Shown here: positions 42,995-55,000 of the stretch, one piece after another
Position numbering within the stretch: position 1 is the stretch's first letter
Layout of the letters: every line of letters begins with the position of its first letter
Source: Pomphorhynchus laevis
Taxonomy: Eukaryota > Acanthocephala > Palaeacanthocephala > Echinorhynchida > Pomphorhynchidae
DNA length: 64,000 nt
NCBI GenBank assembly: GCA_012934845.2
Contig: WNNJ02002675.1
Coordinates: 1-64,000, forward strand
Direction of reading: 5' to 3'
The notes under the pieces: model-generated
Databases searched by the model: none
Told to the model about the DNA's origin: nothing
What the model saw: only the letters and a program-made list of their open reading frames with translations
Program-made: the position numbers and the translations under genes

Positions 42995-43018
42995 TATATT
43001 AATTATTTTTTATGATAG
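42995..43018 (+). promoter_or_regulatory. Possible spliced-leader trans-splice acceptor before EIPR1
   Basis: TTATTAATTATTTTTTATGATAG lies directly before the ATG at 43019, so an AG acceptor is fused to the start codon. Flatworms are known to trans-splice leaders onto mRNAs, in some species right next to the AUG. With the candidate terminal exon about 100 bp upstream, the layout is operon-like. This is inference only. Confidence 0.35.
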
Positions 43019-43066
43019 ATGCTCAGAAAAGCGTTTGTTCCTGCCCAGATTATACTCGATCATGAG
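43019..43066 (+). CDS. EIPR1: EIPR1 exon 1
   Basis: ATG at 43019 starts M-L-R-K-A-F-V-P-A-Q-I-I-L-D-H-E, aligning with the human start before L-E-F-Q-A-R-A-L. The donor is GTAGTA at 43067. The intron is only 39 nt (43067-43105) and ends in GTTAG. Confidence 0.75.
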
Positions 43067-46000
43067 GTAGTATATTTTAAGCATATCAATGATAATAGTT
43101 GTTAGATCAGTTGTTTATGCGCCCAAGATGCAAACTTCGGGAATATTCGATTTATTACCGGTACAAATAAGCTCGATGGTTCAAATTCAGTAAGTTGTTT
43201 AGTTATTTAAAGACAACTTTGACATGTGCGATGTTAACTAGAGGTGCGACGATCAATTATAATATTACATATAAATCAAATTTTGACATTTTGTAATTTT
43301 AACATTCTTTATACGCTGTCGACTCTTCCTTTAACAGAATTTCGCATAATAAATTTTTAAAATTGCGAAATCGTTTATACATATTTTTGAAAATTTGAAG
43401 TAAATGTATAAAAATTAAATAAGAAATAAGTAAAAAAATCAGCGTTAGTTTACTTCTAAAAATTTAAGATTATAATTTTATTAAATAATAAATAAATAAT
43501 TAAAGGTTTACAATCTGAAAGGATTTAATAGTAATGATTCTTTAAAGGTCTAAAGCTGCCGGTCCTCTCTGACGTCTAGTAGTGACGAATAGTATGCTGA
43601 TCGTTGAGTGTAGTCCAGTAAAGTACCGACAGCAGTTTTTAACATACTGCCGTATTCAAATGGTATCCTGACTGTTGTTATCAAGCGTATTTGATGCAAT
43701 CTCAGTGATATATATGATATTGAACCGGTTGTTCAGAGGATCACCCATTGATGATGCTATCCATTTGATAATATTAATTAAAATCGTGATAATAATAAAA
43801 TAAACACAATTTATTTCGAAGCTTTCGGATAACCCTTCTTCAGCAACAATTTCAAAACACTTCTGTGTGAGTTAGAAAATTACACGTATATATACATTGA
43901 ATCCGGAAGAGTTTTGATCAATTTTCTTATTAGGGTAAATGGTATATATGTTCTGTGTTGATTTGTTTATCTGCCATTAGTTGACCTATCCAAAATAGTT
44001 CTTTTCGTTTTCGCTTTTCCGTATCGTCCATGTTTCCGTCAAGAATTGTAGTTTTCATCTGATGTTCTGGATATTCAATGCAGTGTCGTGCTGCCCCATC
44101 GTTTTTAAGTCGTTTATGAGCAATATCCGATCGTCTGGTAAGAGCCCTTATGTTCATCTGTCCACCTGTTTGACCAACATAGGTTGCTGAACATTCAATG
44201 CATTTACACGCGTAAACTACATCTTTGCTTTTGCTGTTGAAATTACCTCGTATCTTATAGGATAGTTCCGTTTTTGGATTATGAAACTTAGTGCACATCT
44301 CTATTTCCTTACAGCACTTGCACTTCTTATCATTACACGGTTTGCTTTCACCTGATTGATACTGTTGATCAGAGTTAATTATCTTAAGAATAGTTCTCTC
44401 TTTCTGAAGAGCTATTTGTGGCGTCTTTATGCGTTTACTGCTAGGATTATCAAGATGGCTCAATGTCTTTGCAACATCATTTTGTAATCTATTAAGCGCT
44501 GGATGGTATATTAATTGTGCATAAAACTTGTTTTAATTTGCTTTTTCCTTTGCTTTCTTCTTCAAAATAGTTTCTCTCGACATACTGTCTACTTCTTGTA
44601 GTTGTCTTTGGATTTGTTTCATTCTGAATCCGCGTTCTTTTAATTCTTTTTAATCAGTTTGTGAATATTAATATTGTATTCGCTAGTCGTTAAGCATATA
44701 TTTTTTATGCGTATTACTTCATTTTAAATAACTAACCGTTTTACTTTATCTGGCATGCAACTTCGTGCATGAAGTAGAGCTCTGGTGCCCTCAAATTCGC
44801 AGTGTATAGTTGCTTGCTAGTTCTACGTCTAGAAATGTAACTTTTTCTTAAATTGCTTGTGTGAATTTTAGTTCACTTGCGGTATTTAAAGTTGTAATGA
44901 ACTGTTCGAGATTTTCCATTTTATGCGTCCATACGATGAGGATATCATCTATGTACCGCCAACATACTAACGGTTTATTTACAGACGTTTTAAGCATTAG
45001 TTATTCTATGTGAGCTACATAGAATCCAGCAAATACTGGGGCTACAAGGCTTCCCATTGCTGTACACATTTTCTGTGTTCAGATTGAAAAAGCCGATATT
45101 CGAAAAATCGCTTAACATAGCGCTCAAGCAGTCTATAAATGCTAAATCCATATTTGATGCTAAAAACTGTACTTCGATCATCAGCCCCATTATTACTCAA
45201 ATATGCTCTGAACAACTCAGCAGTCATCATAAGTTGGACGTTTTAGAAAAGTGACGCTTTGAAGAAGAAACGTTTTGTTGTTAAGTTACGTTTTTGATAT
45301 CACATGATTTTATAATTGGTACAAAATTATTAAAATGAACTATATAATTAACGAGCAATTAATCTATTATGTTAAGTGATACATATTTAATGTATCTTTT
45401 TAACAATCGGTTTATCAATTGGTTAAATTGAATCCACAACCATATTTCAGGTATATTCCGTTCAAGTTAATGAAGAAAGGGTTTGCTCTGTTTCTAAGCT
45501 GCCACTGCCTGAAGGTTCAATTTCTCATATATCTTGCTCATATGAGGATTCAAACATCGTCGTTATTACATTTTCTAAGGGTAAATTTATTTATACAGAC
45601 ATCTTCTTATTGAGTTTAGTTCATGAGAACTTTGTAAACTCTCACGGTGTACTCTGGAAAATTCAGCCTGACTTTTCCGATGCAGAAAAAATCAATTTAA
45701 ACAGCGATTGTATCATTTGGTATGTATAAAAACCGTGTTTATTGAGAGAACACATAGTTACATTGCAAGTGATTTGTACGCGATAAAACACGATAAATAC
45801 CCAAATCAAAACTTTTGAATTGTGCGTTTATTAGCTAACTTAACTGAGTCTACGTATTTTGTACTATATTTAAATTTTTAGCATTATTGCTAATTTATAA
45901 AAAGTACAATATACGTAGACTCAGTTAGCTTATCAAAGGCTATCAAAATCAATACCCGTATAAAACAATATTTCTGCATTAATTCCAAAACAGAATTTTT

Positions 46001-49000
46001 AAAGCCAACAAAGAGAAAATAATAATACAGAATACGTGATTCAGTTAGTTGATCTAATCGTATACTATTTATTAGTCAATTAATACAAAATTATTTTAAA
46101 TCCTAACTCTACATATAAATTATATAAAATCTTATATAATTATTTATTATATATCTTATATATCACTATTTTTAATTTAAAAATAATATAAAATACCTAG
46201 ACCCAGTTATCTGTTCTGATTAATTAAACTAGTATAAATGCATAAAAAGGCTAAAATATAAATAATATTATTGAATATAAAATAATAGATAATATGCGAT
46301 TAAATCAGCTTACTGAGTCTACGTAAAATAACAAATATTGTATTATTAAGTCAATTATATATTAGTCAATTTATAAAATGTTTTATTTTAAATCCTAACT
46401 TTATATAAATATAAATTAAATATTATTTTTTTATTTATTGATAGTTTAAAATACGTCGATTGAATATATTATTGAATATATTTATTTGAATATAAATATA
46501 TATTTATTAATTGAATATATCGATTGAATATGTCGATTGAATATATTTATTTATTAATAGTTAAATACGTCGATTTATTAAATACGTCGATTGCAATATT
46601 AAGATTTTATAATTAAGATTTTTATAAGATAAGAATTTTAAAAAATTTAATTTCCGTCGATTGATTAATAAATAATATACGATGTATCTTTTTGTTTTGC
46701 CGTTAATCCCGTATGGAAGGGGAATCAGTTATCAATGTACGCGTTCTCGATTTCGCACGGTTGTGGGCCTAATCCGAGTGCAATCGAGCAGCTTGTAAAT
46801 CCTTGTGTAGTGTGTCGAGCCATCGCTGCTTTGGTCGTCCTTTCGAACGTTTACCATCTACTTGGATGCTCAGATTGGCTTTTACCATTGAGTTATCAGT
46901 TGCACGCAGAGTGTGGGCGAACCATCGAATACTGGTTTCTCGCATTTTTTCTTTGATTGGTGCAACACCGTACTGCTGTCGGATTTCGTCATTGTGCACA
47001 TGGTCGAGGTGAGTTACACAACTCGCCCATCTCAGCATCTTAATCTTAATGACAGCGATGCAATTTTTGGTGTTTTTCGTAATTGGACCGCAACTTGGCA
47101 CCATATTAGGTCACAAAATGGATTAAAATCTGATATGTTGTCTGTAATTTATTAGTCAATCAATAATATTTATTTTTTAAATCCTTACTTTATATAAATA
47201 TAAAAATCATATTATTTTTTATATATAAATAGTTAAAAATACGTAGACGTAGTTTTAATATCAGATTGTAATGGTAGCGCAATTATAACCTACATTATTT
47301 TGAGCTTTATAGAATATGAATTTGTTCATAACTGTTAAAAAATAAATTTAAATTATATAAAGATATGAAATATATGTTTCGATATATTGATGATATATGT
47401 GTGCTTTACTCAAACAATTTTTATTCAATAAGCGAACAAATTTATCCAGGTAGCCTCATTCTTAATAAAACCAATATTAATGATAAAGAAGGGATATATT
47501 TAGATACGGACATCAAATTATCATAATGATGACTTATGTACAAGAAACATATTTTTGTAAAAGGGTGTAAATCTAGGCATGAACATTAAATTAACAAGAA
47601 ATCGTTAATTTTACAATTTTAAACTTTATAGAATATGAATTTGTTCATAACTGTGTAAAAACTAAATCTAAACAATATAAATATATGAAATATATGTTTC
47701 GATACATTGATGATATATGTGTATTTAATTATAATAATTGTTATTCAATTAGTGAACAAAACCAATATTGATAATAAAGAAGGTGTAAATCTAGATATGA
47801 ACATTAAATTAACATCAATTAAATCTACTTTTAATTTATATCTTAAAGATGATATAAAAAACATGGTATCGTAAAGATGTCATCTTATCATCCATAAAGA
47901 TGATATCGTAAAGATGATATTTATATTGATGATAAAGAAGGTGTATATCTTGATATAAACATTTAATTAACATTAATTAAAACTACTATTAATTTATATC
48001 GTAAAGGTGACATATTTAAATTTATAACGATATTTTTGCATGAGCATTCTTGCATACCATATATAAATATAATACATTAAATCATGAAATTTTAAATAAA
48101 ATTTAAAAATAAAATTTAAACTTATAGGATATCCTGTTGTTAAACTCATAATTATTTTACTTTACTTTGCAGATATTGGTATTTAATAATTAAATTCAAA
48201 TATTAGTATTAGCATATATATTTACATTATAATCCCACAATAGAATTTTTAGAACACACAAAATTGATAAATAAATATATAAATATATAAGTCAATTTTT
48301 ATGAATTGCCTAATAATATTAATAATTTGTATAAACCAAAATAAATTGCAATCAACAATGAAATAACCGACGACGTAGCTAAAAATAAAATTTTCTCTTA
48401 ATATTTGATTTTTTTAAATTTCATAAATCAAATCAGCTAACTGAGTCTACGTATTTAATATAATTATAAACTAAACAAAACATAATAATGCTAAATCAAA
48501 ATGTAATAATTAAATAATAAAATTAATAATTGCTTTTAGATTTTTTATAATTTAAATCAAGTTAAATTAAAAAATTTAAATTTAAAATAAAAGTCATTTT
48601 TATAAATTGACTAATAAATAACAGATGTTGTATCAGAATAAGAATTAAAGGTCATCAGGAGGTACTGCTATGTTATCAGGTTTCGGCCCCTAACTCCTCT
48701 ACCCAACATAGCAGCGGGGCCAAATACATGCTAATGATGTATTTCCTCTGAAATAACTATCTAGTATCTTATTCCAATGCAAAGTATATTATTTATTATC
48801 CATCCATAAAAATTTGCCACTTAAGAGTTTAAATTTATTCTTTATATTATTGTGTTGATTTATATATTTTACTATTTTCTGCTTGATGTTATTTTTATAG
48901 TAACCTAGTTTAAAATATGTATCTATTAAATTATTTAAATGATTTTGAAGAAAGCCAATATCATTACATATTGTTGCAATTCTTAAAATTTCATTATTTA

Positions 49001-52000
49001 ATGTATTATATTTTATATTATATGGTATGCACGAATGCTCATGCAAAATATGTTTCTTGTAAATTTAAATATGTCATCTTTACGATATAAATTAATAGTA
49101 GTTTTAGTTAATGTTAATTTAATGTTCATATCTAGATATACACTTTCTTTATAATTAATATTGGTTTTGTTAAGAATAAGGCTTTCTGGATAAAATTTAA
49201 ATAAAAATTTGTATTTTTATTTCAATATGAACATTTGTAAAATATTCAGAAAACTAGCATCTTCTACTAGATTTCGTCTATTATTTATTAGTAAATGAGT
49301 AAAAAATGATTTCATTTAAAATTTCACAAGTAGTTTTTATCAACTTATTATATAAATAATAGAAAATCTTAGGATTAAAATATTAATATTCTAATGAAGG
49401 AATAGGGAATACAAAACATCATTAGAAATATATCCATCATGATTCTGTATTTATTTATTTTTTAATTACCAGGAACTATCAGGTGTTGTTAAACGACAAC
49501 AGAAATTATTTTAATATTTCGCTAGTAACTACTAGCATCTTCAAAAAAATTTTTGAAGATGCTAGTGGTTACTAGCGAAATATTAAAATAATTTCTGTTG
49601 TCGTTTAACAACACCTGATAGTTCCTGGAAATTAAAAATGCTAAATAGCATAAACTGACTTTATGCTGTTTCGAATTTTAAGTCTCATCAATAGGGGCTG
49701 CTGCACAAAAGTCGAAACAGCATAGAGTCAGTTTATGCTGTTTTGTCTTCCCGATTCCTTCTATCAGAATAGAAATTGGCGGGAAAGTATGTCATCTGTT
49801 TAATTAAAATATTTATTTTTAATTTGTATGAAGTAAATAAATACCTAGACCCAGTTAAATGTGTTGATATATTTTGATGCTAAATTATCTTTTCATAGAT
49901 TTTTGATGAAAACTGTATGCCACAGAAATATCGAAAATTAATCATAATGAATCTTTGCCTTTATTTGTTGCTAAATCAAATTAGCTAACTGAGTCTACGT
50001 GTTTAATACAATTATAAAATAAACAAAACAATAATGCTTAATTAAAATTTAATAATTAAATAATAAAATAAATAATTGTTATAAGATTTTTTTAAATTTA
50101 AATCAAGTTAAAATAAAAAATTGTAATTTAAAATAAAAGTCATTTTTATGAATTGACTAATAAATAACAAACGATGTATAAGATTAAGGATTAGAGGTTA
50201 TCAGGAGGAACTGCTATGCTATCAGGTATCGGCCCCTTACTCCTCTACCCAGCATAACAGCGGGGCCAAATACGTGATTATATTGTATCTTATTCTAATA
50301 CAAAGTAAATTATTAACTATCAATCCATAAAAATAAAAACATAATATTTGCCTAATGCTTTTAACAAATATTTCTTTATTTGTATTGAATAAAGCAACAT
50401 GTAAGATTTGATGGTAATTATATCACGGCAAAATCGAATAGGTAATAACATAAACTATTTTATTATAAACTTCATTGTTATTTTTTGGAAATGATAATGA
50501 TAAAATAATGCTAAATCAAAATTAAATAATTAAATAATAAATGATTATCAAGTATGTTAATTTAATGTTCATATAATATATATTAATATAATGATAAAAC
50601 ACTGCTAAATCAAAATTTAATAATTAAATAATAAATGATTATCATTTTTTGTAAGCGACACGAGCTTGTAGCTCATTTGCTGCTGTTTGTTATAATAATA
50701 AATAATAAACAATTATATAAGAGTTTATACAATTTATAAGTTAAAATTTTAAATTTTAATTTAAAATAAAAATAAAAATCAATTATATGAATTGTATATA
50801 AATAGCATATATATGTATCAGAATAAGGATTATAGATCATCAGGAGAAACTGATGTTTCGATCAAATTTAAGAATGAATTAATTATTTTTTAATTTATTT
50901 TTAAGGGGTTAAAAAAATTAAAATTCAAATAATTAAAAAATAAATAATTATAAATAATCAATAACTGTATAAGATTTTTTATGATTTATATCAAGTTAAA
51001 ATGAAAAATTGAAATTTAAAATAAAAGTTATATTTATGAATTGATTAATAAATAACAGACAATATTTGTTTTAGTATTTATTATATAATATTTTTATTTT
51101 AATATGAACATTTGTAAAGTGGTAATATAATATTTTTGCTTATTGAATAAAATTTAAAAAGCAGTTTGTAATTAAAAAATAGTTAATCTCTGATTTTACA
51201 ATAAAAAAGTCGAAACGTACGTTGTGAATAAAAATGCGATGACGATACGTCAAAACGTACGTTATGAAAAAATTTAAATTTTTTATTAAAAAATAAAATT
51301 TTTGTAATTTTTCACTAATGCAGTGAAAATGATTTAACGTTAAATTAAACAAATTAGATCATATAACGTAGTCTACGTATTTTATACGATATATAAATAT
51401 AGATAAATAATAAATAGTTATAAGATTTTATAGAATTTATATTTATATAAAGTTAAAATTAAAAATAAAATTTAAAATAAACGTCATTTTTATGAATTGA
51501 CTAATAAATAACAGACGTTGTATCAGAATAAGAATTAGAGGTCATCAGGAGCAATTGCTATGCTATCAGATTTAAGCCCCTATTCCTCGACCCAACTTAG
51601 CAGTTGGAACAACTACATGAAAATGGCATATTTCCTCTGATGAAATTGGATTTTCAAGTATCTTATTCTAATACAAAGTATATTTTTTATTATCCATAGA
51701 AATGTTTCGTATAAGAGTTTAAAAATTTGAAATTAAAAATGAAAGTTTGTATGTTAGTATGTCAGTCTATTTATATTCGTATAAGACCAATATTCGTGTA
51801 CAAAAAATTAAATATTTTATGTATTAAATATTTAATATAAATATTTATATTTTATGTATTAAATATTTTAAACAATCTAGTATATTATTCTAATACAAAG
51901 TATAATAAAACAAATAAATAAATAATTTTTACAGTAAAATAAATAATTGTTATAAGATTTTTTTATAATTAAAATAAAGTTAAAATAAAAATTGAAATTT

Positions 52001-55000
52001 AAAATAAACGTCATTTTTATGAATTGACTAATAAATAACAGACGTTGTATCAGAATAAGAATTAGAGGTCATCAGGAGGAACTGCTATGCTATCAGGTTT
52101 CGGCCCCTCATTCCTCTACCCAACATAGCAGCGGGGCCAAATACATGCTAATGATGTATTTCCTCTGATAAAACTATCTAGTATCTTATTCTAATACAAA
52201 GTATATTATTTATTATCCATCCATAAAAATTTGCCACTTAAGAGTTTAAATTTATTCTTTATATTATTGTGTTGATTTATATATTTTACTATTTTCTGCT
52301 TGATGTTATTTTTATAGTAACCTAGTTTAAAACATGCATCTATTAAATTATTAAAATGATTTTGAAGAAATACAACATCGTTACATATTGTTGCAATTCT
52401 TAAAATTTCATTATTTAATGTATTATATTTTATATTATATGGTATGCATGAATGATCATGCAAAAATATGTTTCTTGTAAATTTAAATATGTCATCTTTA
52501 CGGTATAAATTAATAGTAGTTTTAGTTAATGTTAATTTAATGATCATATCAAGATATATACCTTCTTTATCATTAATATTGATTTTATTAAGAATAAGGC
52601 TTTCTGGATAAATGTGCTCACTAATTAAATAAAAATTATTAGAATTAAATACACATATATCATCAATGTATCGAAACATATTTTATATATTTATATAGTT
52701 TAGCTTTAATAGTTTTTATGAACTATTACCTATCATGTAAACACATTTTATTTGTTTAATATATATGTCCCTACTTTTAAAAATAAAAATTTTTATACAA
52801 TTTAGATTTAGTTTTTACACAGTTAAGAACAAATTCATATTCTATAAAGCTTAAAAACAAGTCAGCTATAATTGGGCTACTATTACCACCCATTGGAGCA
52901 CCTTTTAATAGAATCAAATAGTATTAATGACTTAAGAGTGTGTGTTCAAACAGCTCGTAACATCTGGCTGGGGAATCTATCAATTATTTGATTTACTTCA
53001 TAAAATTTTTAAATTAGCGATATAGGTATTTAATTTCAATAGATGACGAATATGACTTGAAAGTGCGTGTTCAAACAGCTGGTAACCTCTGGCTAGAGAA
53101 TCTATCAATAATTGGTAGAATGCTAACTTCACATTAACGTTATGATTGAAGTGTAATCTTAAAATTAATATTTCATAAATAATCTAATATAATATTTCAT
53201 TTTTTATTTCTTTTTTTAGTATTTATAAAAGTATAAATTCTTGTAAAAACTTGAATTTCGATTTTGTGTGTCAATATAAAAAGATATCTCGAATTTTTTT
53301 CTTAAATATGTTTGAGAGATAAATAACGCATAATTTGATGATGAATGCAGTTGCATTTGAAAATTCATTAATTGTTTCCTTGTTCGTCAACTTATAAAAA
53401 AATAAGAAAAAATATAATAAAATATAATATACTTCAAAAATATAATAAAAATTTTATTTTTTTCTATTTTAAAGTAATTAAAATAAATAATTAATTTAAA
53501 AAATAATTATTTTTTTTAATTAATTATTTTTGGCGAAATAATTAATTTTATTGTTCAGGGCGTGTAAACATTGAGAGGAATAGAAAAAGAAATTATTGTT
53601 TACAAATTTTCAACTATTGCAATACTCTTTTTCAAGTTTTTTTGCGTAGTTAATTAGATCAAAGAGCTGAGTTATTATATACTGCTAGAGCTTTTCCGCG
53701 TTACGGCTTCCTCATTGGTTAATTGTAAGAATTTATTAAGACAATTTTTAACCTCGACAAATTGTCTTATAAATTCTTACAATGGGCCACTAAGGAAGCC
53801 TTAACGCGGCGAAAGCTCTGGCAGTATATAATAATAACTAAGCTCTTTGATCTAATGAACTACGCAAAATCTTAACAACATGAGGATGAGATATAAGCGG
53901 ACATTTAACTCTAACTCTTTCAGGTGATATAACACTTGAAAAGGACTATATTGCAATAGTCGAAAATTTGTGAATGATAATTTCCTTTTTCTACTCATCT
54001 CGATGTTTACACGCCCTGAACAATTTAAATTCAACGTATCATTGGACAATTAAGTTTATATTTGTCTTATTTTTAAATTTCTAGTAAAAACTATTTAAAT
54101 TTATTAATTTTTGATATTTCACTATCGTTAAGTTGGAAGGTTTCCGTCTCGAGCGACCTCTAACAGGCACGCTGCATTTCCCCACTGCACTGCACAGCTT
54201 AAACGCTGCAAGAGGAAATTGGCAGCTCTTCGATCATCTGTTGCCACTACCAACATATTGCCCAGTTTTGTCAAAAAATTCGAAGTTATCGGCCCGGCAG
54301 CACCAATTGTGTCGATCGCCAACGCACAAAACTGGGAAATATGCTGGTGTTTCATTTATTTTAAATTGCAATTTTAAAGATTAAGATATTTTTCATATCA
54401 GACAATTCATAATTTTTATTTAAATAAAAGTACTTTATGATAAATTATAAGTTTTTTCTTTGTGGTACGAAATGGGAACCAAATACGAGTAATGACCTTT
54501 TGGTAGTTAGTGATTTATCATTGGAGATTTACGACATTCAGAATGGACTATCAGAAGTAATGTTTCTGTATCTGAACGACGAAATCTTTTTATATCTTTT
54601 TGTATTTAGTCAAAGATTCACTTTGATACAGACTACTCATTATCCAATGCAGAATGGGATAGCTTGAGTATGGGATCGATGTTAGGTGTTGCTCATCAAA
54701 ACAGCATAAGTATATTTGATATACGCGATGAGAAGTATAAGTTACTAATTGCAAGGCAATTATGTATATTTTTATTCATTGCAGAGAAGCAATCCAGTTT
54801 GTCAATTCACATTCAAATCTTGTTCGAAGTATAGATTTTAATCCCGTCCGAATGTATGAACTTGCAAGCTGTGGTGATGATGGCAAAACAAAAATTTGGG
54901 ATACTAGAAACCATAAACGTCCTCTATTTCAACTTTGTCGACAAGGCCATTGGTAATTAAAGGCTACTTGTGACGTTACAGATTAAATTGAATTTAATAT

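Noticed and set aside
45419-45613. 64-aa frame M-V-K-L-N-P
   Set aside because: It is in a different frame from the EIPR1 exon that overlaps it and reads across the splice acceptor.
48651-48744. Hammerhead or HDV-like ribozyme in the structured 3' region
   Set aside because: CTGATGA and GAAAC both occur, but no arrangement gives the three hammerhead stems, and the HDV order fails for lack of a P3 hairpin and P1.1 pairing. It is kept only as a pseudoknot candidate.
51140-51352. 70-aa minus-strand frame in AT-rich intron DNA
   Set aside because: Phe/Ile/Asn-rich sequence with no motif, typical of chance frames in AT-rich DNA.
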